Shown piece after piece: positions 33,805-44,495 of a DNA stretch of 64,000 nt (position 1 is the first letter of the stretch; every line of letters begins with the position of its first letter). This stretch comes from Leptasterias polaris (lineage: Eukaryota > Echinodermata > Asteroidea > Forcipulatida > Asteriidae). Under the pieces are notes generated by a model. It saw nothing but the letters and a program-made list of their open reading frames with translations. It searched no databases and was not told the origin of the DNA. The stretch spans positions 1,178,001 to 1,242,000 of the forward strand of contig JAZGTN010000073.1 of assembly GCA_037783415.1 (NCBI GenBank), given 5' to 3'. A program made the translations under genes and the position numbers.

Positions 33805-34072
33805 ATGTCAGAAGTGGGTCCAAAACACCCGTCGCTCTGATCTGCTTCAGAGAACTTCCCTGTATATATCATCAAACTGCCGCTTGTGTTCGGAGCATTT
33901 CGAGATTCAGGAGTTTTCAAACAAACGAATGAAAAATAGACTGAACTGGAATGCAATTCCAACAATTTTCCAAGTTCCCAATCCTCCCAAACCTCTGTCC
34001 ACCCCCCTCGCAGGCTACTTAAGAGAAATAGTGAGGTAGTCTCAACACCAAAAGCTCCACAGCAGCAAGAAG
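33805..34072 (+). CDS. P-element transposase exon 2: THAP domain, second half, with a one-base frameshift
   Basis: Follows the acceptor TTTGCAG at 33804. Joined to exon 1 it gives RCQKWVQNTRR, then the second metal pair C-x2-H (CSEH) and the AIPTIF motif that closes THAP domains, so the C2CH set is complete. In this frame a TAG stop comes at 34037. From about 34008 another frame is open (RLLKRNSEVVSTPK) to the donor AAG/GTATGA at 34072/34073, and only that frame joins exon 3 in phase. One base is missing in between, most simply from the C6 run at 34002-34007. The three exons total 2,501 nt, one short of a multiple of three. This could be a real disabling mutation or a homopolymer sequencing error. 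Confidence 0.8.
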
Positions 34073-34614
34073 GTATGAACAGTATACAAACATCACATCA
34101 CTCAAGTCTTTTCCCACACAAATATTGAAATGCTATAAGTGGTGCAGTTAGAATCCAGTAGTGAAGATTATGAGGTCTGAGCCCTTTGACTTTCAGAAGG
34201 ATTAGCTGTGTAAGTGTTTGGAAATTATTAGATGAGTTGCTGTAAAGTTTACAGCAAATTCATCTAATAAATTCAAAACAAAAGTTAAGTAAACAAAACT
34301 ACATTTCTGTTGGCCCATATGTAAACACAGTACACTTGAAAATTGTATTGCTCACGGCTGTTCCTATTTGAAAATCAGACTTGATTCAAACTGTACCACA
34401 TATATGATATTCATGCCAGACTCAGAAAAAAAAAACTTTTACTACAACACTGCATGTGTTTATACACTTAAGTACATATGTTTTGTGTATATTCTATGTT
34501 CTGTTAAAACCCCCCGCTCAGAACCTTTGCACCCCCGGCCCCCAAATGAGATCGAACAAATGAATGGTTTGATGGGCAGCCCTCCCCCAAATTATGACTT
34601 TGCCCCTGCTTTCC

Positions 34615-34632
34615 TCCCCCCCCCCCCCCCCA
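34615..34632. repeat. C homopolymer in transposase intron 2
   Basis: A long C run inside the 858-bp second intron. Such runs are prone to length errors. It is intronic and does not affect the reading frame. Confidence 0.8.
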
Positions 34633-34930
34633 ATGAACATGTCTTGTATGCCACTGACTAGTAACTTATACAGTTTAACAAAGTTTGTTTTACCCTGAAC
34701 AAGTTAAAAGCTTCATATATTTTCCGAAGTAAAAAAACAAAAAACTCTGGTGACGCGGGCAAAGTCAATCCCACAAGCATTTTAGAGTAGAAGTTTTAAC
34801 CACGCGACTATGAGCTTAATGATGAAGGTCAGTCCAGTTGGAGTTGATATGTACATGCCGTGGTGGGTCCTGCTGTAATTTATATATTTTGTAACATTGA
34901 GACATTTTCTCTTTCTGTTTGCCTTTGCAG

Positions 34931-37053
34931 TGCCTGGTAGTGTGACTGACCATACATATTGTGAAGTTCCCGGAAACAAGCATAATGATAGTTCACTATC
35001 AATCAGGGATGTAATCAAAGCAGTAAGTACTTATATAGAAGAGCCAGCACTGACGTTTATTGCATCTCAATTGCGAAATTCATCACAGCGTTGTAAGGCC
35101 AAAGGCAGGAGATGGACTTATAAAGACAAAGTAATTGCACTTTCCCTATATCATCAGAGTCCTCGTGCATACCAATTCTGCTCACGCATTTTCACACTTC
35201 CATCTGTGTCATCCCTCCGCAAATGGTTAAGTAATGTGGAAGTGAGGCCAGGCTTTCCTCCCAAGGTGTTTGAACTATTGAGAGACAAAGTAGCTGTCAT
35301 GACAGAGAAGAATAAGCTGTGTGTTATCACATTTGATGAAATGAGTCTTCGAGCAGGCCTGTCATATAACATCACAGAAGATGCGGTGGAGGGGTTTGAA
35401 GACTTTGGCTCATTGGGTAAAACATCTAAGCCTGCAAATCATGCTCTTGTATTCATGGTAAGGGGTTTGATTGGCAAGTGGAAACAACCCATTGGCTATT
35501 TCTTGTCAAGAGCTGCAACAAGTGCTGAAAATCTGAAGAAACTGCTCAATGAATGCATTCAGGTCGTTAAAAACACTGGACTGCAACCTAAGGCTGTCGT
35601 ATGTGACCAAGGGTCCAACAACGTTCGACTCTATAAACTCCTTGCAGTAACAGAGAAGCGACCTTTCTTCATCCACGAAGAAGACAAGATCTTCTGTTTG
35701 AATGACCCGCCACACTTACTAAAGAACACAAGATCTAACCTGGAGAAATATGTCTTCCAGATCAAGGGAACTGATGGTTGCAAGCACATTAGGTGGACAC
35801 ATATTCGTAATTTCTATGAATTTGATTCACAATTTGCAATCAGAAAAGCACACAAACTCACAAAAGGGCACTTTGAACTCACAAGCTTCTCCAAAATGAG
35901 AGTGAATAAAGCAGCACAGGTGCTTAGTCATTCCGTGGCTGCAGGTCTGTACTCATATGTAGCATTTGGTAAGTTACCTGCAGAAGCTGCATACACAGCA
36001 GAGTTTGTTGATCTGATCAACGATTTGTTTGACTCATTCAACAGTAGATGTTTGAAGGATCCACAGAAATTGAGAAGGCCTATGTCGGAAAACTCTGAAC
36101 ACAAATCATTCTTTGAGTCATGCAAGCCAGTACTCAAGAGCCTTAAGGTAGTTGGATCTCGGAACGTTCACTTTATCAGGGGTTGGTGTCTCGCAATATC
36201 CTGTGTTTCACAGCTGTGGCAACACTTGAAGACAACCACTGATACTCGATATCTGCTAACATCACGTCTAAATCAGGACATTGTGGAAAACCTTTTTTCT
36301 ACAATTCGGAGAAAAGGAGGGTTCAGAGACAATCCGTCACCTAAGGAATTTCGTTGCGCCTTGAGGATGGTAATGGTAGCAGAGCTTATCAAACCAGTCG
36401 CTGGTTCGAATTGCTCACCAGACGAGGACAAGTTTGTCCTTACGCTTCAGTCTCTCACAAGTAGTAGGCCCACAGGAAGAACAACAAAACAATCACAGAA
36501 TGTCACAAGTATCAACAATGCTCGACGAAAAGCCATCGCAGTAAATAATATCCCAATTGACCTCCCTGAACAGAACACACTTGCATACATCGCTGGTTAT
36601 CTCTGTCGCAAGGTAATAATTGGACATGAAGTACTCTCTTCATGCCAGATCTGCAGAAAAGCTCTACTGAAAGAGAATGCAGATTTAGACAACCCTGCGC
36701 TACTCTTCACACATCACAAAGCCTACGACACTTCCACATCTGACTTTGGATCGTTAATGGTCCCTTCAGAGCGTTTCCTAGCTTTCTGTACTGAATGTGA
36801 GAAGTTGTTTCGCACTGAATTTGATGACATCAAGATGACAAGGAGCAACATCTCCTACCTGCTCAATCGAGCCATGTGTGATCTACCTTTGTACAAGGAG
36901 ATGCAGTTATGCAGTGAGAGAATAAAATCCAAAATTGTAGCTGTGTTTGTGAACGTCAGAATGCATTATGCACTTAAGTTTAAAAACAGAGAAGTACATA
37001 ATGTCACCCTCAAAAGGAAATGTAGGAAAGTTGACAAAGTTGCACATAAATGA
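34931..37053 (+). CDS. P-element transposase exon 3: THAP9-like catalytic region
   Basis: Long uninterrupted frame of about 707 codons after the acceptor TTTGCAG at 34930, ending at TGA 37051-37053. The open frame extends back to 34897, but with TTG, and the first in-frame ATG is deep inside, so translation must start upstream by splicing. Counting from 34897: helix-turn-helix-like segment WTYKDKVIALSLYHQSPRAY (73-92); first catalytic Asp in TFDEMSL (D147); NHALVFMVRG; second Asp in VCDQGSNN (D237); NDPPHLLKNTR (269-279); catalytic Glu in QDIVENLFSTIR (E464); AYIAGYLCRK (563-572); Cys pairs CQIC and CTEC near the end. This is the DDE arrangement of P-element and THAP9 transposases. With exons 1-2 the protein would be about 833 residues, within the family range. 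No internal stop or frameshift seen in this exon. Confidence 0.95.
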
Positions 37054-37056
37054 AGC

Positions 37057-37170
37057 AAACAAGTTGTACATTAAGTCAGTCATTGTGATTAAACAACATT
37101 TAATTGTGATTTAAAACAAGTTGTACATTAAGTCAGTCATTGTGATTAAACAACATTTAATTGTGATTTA
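37057..37170 (+). repeat. 57-bp direct tandem duplication after the stop codon
   Basis: Two exact-looking copies starting AAACAAGTTGTACATTAAGT at 37057 and 37114, in the 3' untranslated part of the transposase gene. Confidence 0.95.
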
Positions 37171-37825
37171 AAATAATAGTACAGTGGCCCTGAATAATTA
37201 TGTCACCAAAATGACATTTTTGAAGTGGCGTACAACTTGATGGGTAGTTTATGTGCAAATTAAGTCATAGCGACATGAATGTATAAACACTAAATAGCGA
37301 GGGGTGTGTGTCTGGGTGTTTGTGTGTGTGGGGGGAGGGGGTTATCGCAGTTTCATCTGTTTTATTTTTAATTGGAATTTTTTATTGGCGTTTAAAAGAA
37401 TAGTTATATTTATTTTTAATGTTTAGTCTTTGTGTACACCTTGAAAGAAAAGCTCATCATTTTTCTTAATTGCATGACTTAAAGAACAAATTGACTTGGA
37501 ATCATTGAATCTGATAAAAGCGGGAAGTTTAATTTCAAAATTGCCGTCTGTGTTGGCTCAGTAACGAGGAACAAGAATTAAAAATTAAATTAATTTAAGG
37601 CTACAAAATTTGGCAAATGTCTTTTCCTTTTTTTCTTGGGGGGGGGGGGGGGTTATTACAGATATTTTTAATTATTGTATTGTCATTTTAGCCCTGAGAT
37701 GCATAAAATTCAATGCATGTTTTACATGTATATGTAAGTATGTATATTTACTTTTAAACTTCTGTATAAACTTCATTTTAGCCCTGCTGCAATTTGTGCT
37801 ATGGTGCTGTCCACGAGTTTAATTG

Positions 37826-37831
37826 AATAAA
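37826..37831 (+). promoter_or_regulatory. Possible polyadenylation signal
   Basis: AATAAA about 770 bp past the transposase stop, followed by a T/G-rich stretch. Earlier variants exist, so the choice is tentative. Confidence 0.35.
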
Positions 37832-38104
37832 TTACACAGCTGTGCTATTCACTGTATTCATTGTCTGTTGGGTTAGTAAGACAAAGTATTTTACCACCCA
37901 CCCCGTAGGCCCCCAACAAATAATACAAAAACAACTACAAATGTTCGAATTCTGTTCAGATAAGTGTTTTAATTGTTGATTTTATACCAGAAATCCCGAT
38001 TTTGGGCAATAATATTGTCCTGTTGACTCTGTCATTTATTATGCATTCAACTCGAAGATCTAAAGCAATGCTAATTTGCTTTTAAGGCCCCTCCCCCCCC
38101 CCCC

Positions 38105-38330
38105 CCCCCCCCGAAAAAAATACCAGTTGATCGTCCACTCTCTCATCATCCTTTGTTGAGGCCGCAACTTTTTTTAAATTATTTTTATTTTTACATTTGT
38201 TTTGGTTTTAAGACAAATTTTCTGGGTGTAACTATGTGTAACTACATAAAGTGTGGACTGAAGAATTGGTGGCCAGTTTGAATTATGCTTGGCGGCCACC
38301 TTCAAAACAATAAAAATAAATAACAAGACC
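38105..38330. mobile_element. I-family fragment inside the P element
   Basis: ATACCAGTTGATCGTCC then ATCCTTTGTTGAGGCCGC and GAATTGGTGGCCAGTTTGAA with GGCGGCCACCTT. These are rearranged matches to both arms of I at 8332-8643. It sits between the transposase and the right end and is preceded by a C run. Confidence 0.55.
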
Positions 38331-38488
38331 CTCTATGCATATCATGAACATTTGGGGCGCTACGGCTGTTCTGCTTCGATGTATGAGAGATTATCACTCT
38401 CTGTGCATGAACATTGGGGGCGCGTGATTGATATGCTTCCTAAAATGGCGGCCGCGCCCCTCCAGTGCGTACTTCACTCATTTGCGCG

Positions 38489-38539
38489 CGTTTGTGCGTG
38501 AGTTCCCTATCTTGCGCCTACGGCGCTATACGATCTTTG
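38489..38539 (-). repeat. P-element right terminal inverted repeat, 51 bp
   Basis: Exact reverse complement of 32194-32244, ending ACGATCTTTG. Confidence 0.95.
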
Positions 38540-38547
38540 GTTTAAAG
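38540..38547. repeat. P-element target duplication, right
   Basis: GTTTAAAG. Its TTAA is also the terminal TTAA of the D element that follows. Confidence 0.95.
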
Positions 38548-39190
38548 GTATAGACCGTATCAAATATGACGTTACCTTTCAACAACATGGCGTCTGTGAG
38601 CGTGTGCGTGTGCGTGTGCCATAGAAATCAAACCAGGGACGCTAAGACGCCTTTACACGCGCATACGGCCTGTCCTATGATATGGCCGCTTGCATGCACT
38701 CTGCGTTCCTGGTTTGATTTCTATGGCACACGCACACGCACGCACACACGCTCACAGACGCCATGTTGTGGGCATTTGAAAGGTAACGTCATATTCGATA
38801 CGGTCTATAGATTGGTTTTTGTCAACGTAATGCTGATTTATGGCGAAATTAAAGAAAGGAACAATAAAAGTCACGTGTAAAAGTTTCACCCGACTACAGT
38901 GTCTATCTTGCTGAGAATGACAAATCCATCCACGTTTAGCGAGGTGACAGTGGGTACCAACTGCATCTCTGGCCGCAGCATTCGCGAACGGACACCAACC
39001 GAAATCTGAGAAACGATTCATATTTCTGTAATGCAAATGTTTTATTGGCTTTTAATTCAACGGGGGCATTTCAGATAATATAATTTCACAGGATGCTTGC
39101 TTACCACCCTTACCACATTAACAAGTTTGTTTTCGGATGGAAATTACACCATTTTATTCAGGTTCAAACGTTATGACATTATACCGTTAA
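38542..39190. mobile_element. D-family TTAA element with nested TA element
   Basis: TTAAAGGTA, then an insert (38549-38809), then GTCAACGTAATGCTGATTTA, AAGTTTCACC, CCATCCACGTTTAGCG, GGGTACCAACTGCATCTCTG and CGAACGGACACCA, ending CCGTTAA. Read on the opposite strand this follows 56662-57061 block by block. Confidence 0.75.
38549..38809. mobile_element. TA-flanked foldback element TAGACCGTATC...
   Basis: The arms of about 90 bp are near-perfect inverted copies: TATAGACCGTATC, AATATGACGTTACCTTTCAA, ACATGGCGTCTGTGAGCGTG and CCATAGAAATCAAACCAGG. TA lies at both borders. The long hairpin interior is CpG-rich. The 104-codon frame 38566-38880 is spurious. Confidence 0.9.
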
Positions 39191-39778
39191 AAGAGAACTT
39201 TGACAAAAAGACCCTGATAAGACCATGGTGCACGAAAATTCGAGAAAGCTAATTTTGTCCACTGACAGTCTTCATATTTCATTACAACTGTGTTACCCAA
39301 CAGGTGAAACACAAAGCAGCGAAGAATACGGTTCGATCACAAACACAATACTTTATCAAAATCTTGAAAATTTGATGAAATCATACCATACTTGAATGTA
39401 TATTACCTTCAGAATGCATTTTTAGAGGATAAACATTTACAAGGTATCCCAACAGACAACTAGGTCTATTCATGAACTCAGTGATCTAATCGTGAATGCT
39501 GTTGTTGCTAGCGTTGAAATATCTGAACAGTTGGTACAATACCAACTGTCCAATCAATCTGTTCCCACCTTACAGAAAATAGTTCCTGCATAGTTGACTC
39601 AAAAGTGCTCCTTATTGCCCTCAAGATCCTCACCGTCAACTTGTGTAAGTTGGTCATTGACAAATAGGTAGGCCTATTTTGTTTAAATTCTCAACTAAGA
39701 TAACAGTTCATACAAACGAACACTGGCAGTAATTCTGAAAGAAATTAGTCCAGTCGCCTACTTCTCATTGTTGAAGTT
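39191..39778. other. No recognisable feature
   Basis: Unique-looking sequence. CAACTTGTGTAAGTTG at about 39638-39653 is a small palindrome. No exon seen. Confidence 0.3.
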
Positions 39779-39971
39779 ACACTCTAAAAAACCTAAGTGT
39801 TAAACACTTTAAAGAGTGCGGTGAGTGACAACTCTATGAAAAGTAAAAATCTTAAGATTAAAAAAGAGTTACAACACTGTTTTTTTTATATTGTTAAATC
39901 TATACTTTTATAGAGTTGTCACTGACCGGCAGTCTTTGAAGTGTGAATTAAACACTATACTTTTAAGAGTG
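39779..39971. mobile_element. Foldback element CACTCTAAAAA...
   Basis: CACTCTAAAAAACCTAAGTG and GTGACAACTCTATGAAAAG at the left pair with CTTTTATAGAGTTGTCAC and CTTTTAAGAGTG at the right. About 193 bp. Confidence 0.75.
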
Positions 39972-40438
39972 GATTGTCTGTAGCTTTGGATATTCTTTCA
40001 CATTCTAGTCCGAAACATAAACCTACTATATAACTTATGCATAAGTTGAAACTTTAGAAGACATTTTGTAATTGTATAATTATGCAAAACATGGAATTTC
40101 GGATCCATCTGAACCAGCTCTAATCATTATGAAACATTCCTTTTGATTTGGCTAAAATGCGAAATAAACAATAATCTCGTGATAAACCTTTAATAACGAC
40201 ATTATATTTTTTTAGCACTCCGCTATTTGCAAACTCCACTAGACTCTACGCTTCCCAAACACCAATGGTATACACTCCCCCCGAAAACCGAGTCAGAATT
40301 TACCCGGATTGTGGGTCCTAAAAAAGGGGGCGTGGTCTGGGTCAGGCTGACCCGAAACTGGATACAAATAGAGACATTGACTCAGATTCTGCGGCTAGTA
40401 ACACACAGTTTTGGGTCAAATTTGACACCGATTCCTGT

Positions 40439-40621
40439 GCCCAATTTCATAGAGCTGCTTAAGCAGAATTGCTTAACAATTGTCTGCTAAGCAGAAATGA
40501 GCAGGATACCAGTCACAAAATGTACTTGTGGCATGGCAGTTTGTCTGGTAACCTTATTCTGGTAAAAGCATACTTTGTGCTTAGCAACTTTTGTGCTTAA
40601 GCAGCTCTATGAAATTGGGCC
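40439..40621. mobile_element. A-family hairpin element, nested in E
   Basis: GCCCAATTTCATAGAGCTGC to GCAGCTCTATGAAATTGGGC, with clean ends. Confidence 0.9.
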
Positions 40622-40624
40622 CTG

Positions 40625-40813
40625 GGCCCAATTTCATAAAGCTGTTTAGCAGAAAATACTGCTTGACAAATTTCTATGCTAAGCAAAAAATGAGGGGGGC
40701 ACCAGTCACAATAATGCAAACTTCATGTCATTTTGGCTGGTAACCTGTTTCTGCTAAGTAATACTTTCCTGTGCTAAGCAAGTTTTTGTGCTTACAGGCT
40801 TTATGAAATTGGT
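40625..40813. mobile_element. A-family hairpin element, second nested copy
   Basis: GGGCCCAATTTCATAAAGC to GGCTTTATGAAATTGG. It is more diverged than its neighbour and closer to the 4055-4250 type, so the two did not arise by a simple tandem duplication. Confidence 0.85.
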
Positions 40814-40875
40814 CATATTGACCCCAAATTGGGTCCGGCCCCCTGGGACACAGAATCCGGGTCACTAAGTCTGTC

Positions 40876-41561
40876 CCAGGAAGTTGTTCTTTTAAAAATG
40901 TATTATACCTTTAAGAAATTCCTCATGAATTATTTCACCGTTTATAATCAGTCTAGCTCCGTTCAGGTTCACTGTCTCCAGTCTTGTACTCAATCCCACG
41001 CTTTTCACGCGATGAGTGACGATCGTCCACAAGTCTTGTTTATTTGAAAATATCGGAGGTGTAATTATTGCAAATGGATCTGACCCGCGTTCTTAGCACA
41101 CTCAGGATGTGCGTGACGCGCGTTATTACTAAATGCATTCGACAACGATCCCTGTGGTGGTGTGATACCGTTTCTTCTACTATACTCCTCTTTCTTGAAG
41201 TTACACACAGTGTTCGTGCGATCACATCTTCGGTTTGTATGTCCTAATGGAAAGAAAATATTATCCGGTCTGACAAAACACTTGCCGTTTCTCTGCCCCA
41301 GAGCCTTGCGTTGACTTTTAGCTCTGAAATGTCACGGATCAGAATTCATTTCTTGGTTTTGGGGTAAATGCTGACACCTCGGGCTTTGTGATTTGTTGGG
41401 AGCTTCGGTTTGGACAAGTGAACGAATTGGGGGCGTATAGAAGTGATTTTCAAGCCAAATAATTCACTTGGCACATCATGTACATTTTAAATGAATTGGA
41501 AAAAACAGGTGAGTATGAAAAATGTATGCGATGTTGGCGTGCACTCTCTAAAAGAATTTTG
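40876..41561. other. No recognisable feature
   Basis: Unique-looking sequence. No repeat family or exon identified. Confidence 0.3.
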
Positions 41562-41883
41562 TTAAGACCAGTATCAACACTTTATGTGACCCAACAAATA
41601 CATGAAATAACAAACTTGTGAAAGTTTTAGCAAAATCAGTCATCGGAGTCAAAAGAAAATAGTAAAGCAAACAAACTTGTATGTTTTCATTCTTTTCAAA
41701 CATCAGGTTTTGGACTCGCGAGACCAAAACTATTTGTTAAACAAATTTCTCACAAACTATATAGCTTCCCAAGCAAAAGGGAAGTTTTCCACCATGACCA
41801 TCTTCATACCATGTAAGTTGTGTGCAAATCTGTGAACATTTAAATATGTTCACTCTAATACCAATGTTGTACACACCCTTTAA
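41562..41883. mobile_element. B-type TTAA element
   Basis: TTAAGACCAGTATC to GTACACACCCTTTAA. It carries TGTGACCCAACAAATACATG, ACTCGCGAGACCAAAA and CATGTAAGTTGTGTGCAAAT. About 320 bp. Confidence 0.65.
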
Positions 41884-42254
41884 TACGACATGTTATTGAT
41901 AAAGGTCCGCCATCACAGAAGCTTGCTGTATCTTATGACACTACCCTCCCACGGGATGCCTTCTTTGTACTGCCTCCTATATCCTCAAGGCAGCTGTAGC
42001 ATTGCAACGGCCAGAGTGATTGAATTTAACCGCGTTAATTTCTTTGCTTTCTCTAAGTTTTCACCTGTTATTATAGATTTGTCCTGAAATCATCAATGCG
42101 TGAATATTATCTCTTCTTGAGCGTGATTTTTTTCACTGCAAGCCAGCAAAATACCTTCATTTCCATTGACAATTTGCTTGTGTTTCTTTTCTTGTTGTTA
42201 TTACTCTTTTCATTTTTATTTGGGGGGTTAATAAATTCAGATATTTTGGGTAGA
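41884..42254. other. No recognisable feature
   Basis: Unique-looking sequence between the B element and the tRNA-like unit. Confidence 0.3.
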
Positions 42255-42345
42255 ACAATGAGACAAATTGACTAGGGCTGAACTTGAACCAGCGACCTAC
42301 GGATTAACTTACCGGCACTCTACCAGCTGAGCTATCTAGCCCAAG
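42255..42345 (-). mobile_element. tRNA-like SINE head, type 3
   Basis: Minus strand: TAGCTCAGCTGGTAGAGTGC (box A) and GCTGGTTCAAGTTCAGC (T arm with box B). The anticodon arm does not fold well. The sequence after the tRNA part (TAGTCAATTTG) matches 18280, so this looks like a SINE relic and not a functional tRNA. Confidence 0.55.
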
Positions 42346-42576
42346 GTTGCGGCCTCCATTTTTGTTCGTCTCTTTATTTTGTTAAGGGTGGGTGGGGGTT
42401 GGGGCTGCATGGGGTGGGATGGGGTGTGCATGTGTTACAGTGCTACATAACTATACATGAAGAGCAAACATTAAGGGTATAGGAAACAATAAAGTGGTCA
42501 GGTGCATGGAAGAATATCTTCATTAACTCACGAAAATGTGATCGAATTAAATGGTCAGATAAACCTCAACGTAATG

Positions 42577-42909
42577 TAGACCATGCAACCTTTGTTAACA
42601 AAATGAGTGACCTTGTACATTCCTGTGCCTTTCTGGCAGGCAAGATACTACACTGGTTAAATTGGGAATTTTACATCTTGTGTCATAATTTCAACATAAG
42701 TTCAAGTGTTACAAAAGTAGCAGCTGAACACTGAGATTTGCCCTATTTCTTCATATCAAAAGTTGATAAAAATCAGACAGTGCAATCTCAATAAAATTTG
42801 AAATATATACTTTTCTTCCATTGAGCTGTGTACAAATTGTGCTTGCAAGAAGTCCAGGCTCTGTGGCTCTTTTTTAAACAATATGTGATGTCACAGGTCA
42901 CATGGTCTA
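42577..42909. mobile_element. H-family TA element
   Basis: TAGACCATGCAACCTTTG at the left, GTCACATGGTCTA at the right. Interior blocks CTTGTACATTCCTGTGCC, TCTTCCATTGAGCTGTGTAC and AAGTCCAGGCTCTGTGGC are shared with 51777 and 55844. About 333 bp. Confidence 0.85.
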
Positions 42910-43183
42910 TAAGCAGGTGGTTCTTCCTATTATTTTAGGAGGATCAAGCAGGCAATCTTTGTTACCAATATCTACTTTAATGTCAAGGTTGTTAGGATAA
43001 AGATGTCGGCGCCTCGACTGATCCTAAAATGTGAATGGTCTAGAAAGTCCCGGCAGCGAGCAGGATCAAGGAGAAAAGTACTTGTAGACAGAAGACGAGG
43101 GGGTAATTTTGCACGCAAATCTTTGAAAGTGATTTAATCTTGACAGCATTGACTTTCATAGTTCTGCTATTATTACACCCAGG

Positions 43184-43330
43184 TTCCAATTTCATAGAGC
43201 TGCTTAGGCACGAAAAGTAGCTAAGCACAACAGAATTATGCTTAGCAAATGAGGTACCGTAATCGGCCAACATAATCCATTTCACATGTACCATTTGTGA
43301 CTGGTATCGTGCTCATTTTTGGTTGACAGG
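43184..43330. mobile_element. A-family element, truncated
   Basis: CCAATTTCATAGAGCTGC, AAGTAGCTAAGCACAACAGA and TTTGTGACTGGTATCGTGC. The far arm is missing. Confidence 0.7.
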
Positions 43331-44495
43331 AAAGTATTACACCTCGTCCTTTTCGTTGAGCATTTCACCAGTAAAAAATCAGTTTAGAAGGCTCTTGGAA
43401 GAGTCGAATTGGGGGGGGGGGGGGGGGGGTTGAACACGATCCATTTCTAATCCATATCAAAATAATTTTAAAAGCCTTGTTTACCGGTTATTTGAATATT
43501 TATTCAAAATGGCGGATATTTAGGTATATAGTAGGCCATGTACAAGAAATTAAGGCCCGCGCTTTAATGATCTCACTTTTGCCATGCCGAACTCAAGTAT
43601 TTGGGAAAACAATAAAACAAATTTGAAAAAGCCACGCTTAGCACAATTAAGTAAAACTGTATGCCAACGTTGTGAATTTTGTTTTTAGGGGAATGATAGG
43701 GGTATGACTTTATACCTGTCGTGTGTTTTTGTGTACAGTCCGTAAACCTTGCGTGAACGAACCTCACTTTAACCATGGAGGTATTCCTACCTCCATGCTT
43801 TAACCTACTTTTAACAACCTTGTGAAAGCTTAAGGCTTGACAGTGCAAAAAAACACATCCACATGCCCTTGGATATTATTAAGACATGAGTGTGCATGGG
43901 CAGAATGCTTGACAATGTGGTAACAACAAGTAGGTACTTGGCATTATATATGCAGAAGAGAAAACAGCCAAAGTGCTACATCTGGTATGTCTAACTAAAG
44001 TCTTTGAATCAAGACAAGGTACCGCACTACTATTCCTTGGTCTTAGCATGGTTTTAGCTTGTAATGATTTTTATTTGTTATCTTTTTTAAAATTACACTT
44101 CTTCACTGGCACAACACTACAAAAAGAAATATACAAGGTAATTTTAAATAGATAAATATATACGATTATATACAGTATAAGACAACTATTTCTTAAAAGT
44201 TAGGCCTACAACAAAATCGCCATTGAGTGGCGAGTTGTAACCAGTACATCTACAGAGCCATCCTATCACAGTTGAAGGGGAGGGGATGGGGTTGGGGAGG
44301 GGAGGGGACAGGGGAACGAGGGAGGGGAGGATGCAAACTGAAATAAAGTGGAACACAAAGTAGGACTCTCAATCAGCTAGCAAAACAGTTAGAAACCCAA
44401 GAGCAGATGTTGTCAGATTGAAAAGTGGAAGTACAATTTACTTTTTAATTCTTTAAAATAATAGTCAATTAATTATGATGTTTTTTCTTGTTCAC
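43331..44495. other. No recognisable feature
   Basis: G runs at 43412-43430 and a G-rich simple segment at 44276-44330. No coding exon supported. Confidence 0.3.

Larger units (their letters stand above)
32194..38539 (+). mobile_element. Complete P-element-like (THAP) DNA transposon
   Basis: Bounded by 51-bp perfect inverted repeats and an 8-bp target duplication. Contents in order: left inverted repeat; four-plus short subterminal repeats; a three-exon THAP9-like transposase; a possible AATAAA signal; an I-family fragment; right inverted repeat. A gapped second block of end similarity (TGAAGTACGCAC, then GGCCGCCATTTTAG) extends each end inwards. The identical ends argue for a recent insertion. 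Family knowledge: P elements move by cut-and-paste using a GTP-dependent RNase-H-fold transposase. Mobility today is uncertain because of one missing base in exon 2. Confidence 0.95.
40226..40875. mobile_element. E-family element split by two A elements
   Basis: Left part to 40438 has GGTCTGGGTCAGGCTGACCC and TTTTGGGTCAAATTTGACAC. The right part from 40814 has CATATTGACCCCAAATTGGG and AATCCGGGTCACTAAG. The two A elements account for the gap. Confidence 0.65.

Noticed and set aside
34368..34661. Extra exon in transposase intron 2
   Set aside because: The frame runs through a long C homopolymer, lacks suitable splice borders, and the exon 2 to exon 3 phase already matches without it.
37610..37822. 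Additional gene after the transposase
   Set aside because: The short frame passes through a G run and has no recognised domain. It more likely belongs to the 3' untranslated region.
42255..42345. Functional tRNA gene
   Set aside because: The anticodon and acceptor arms do not fold well, and sequence conservation with 18280 continues past the tRNA part.
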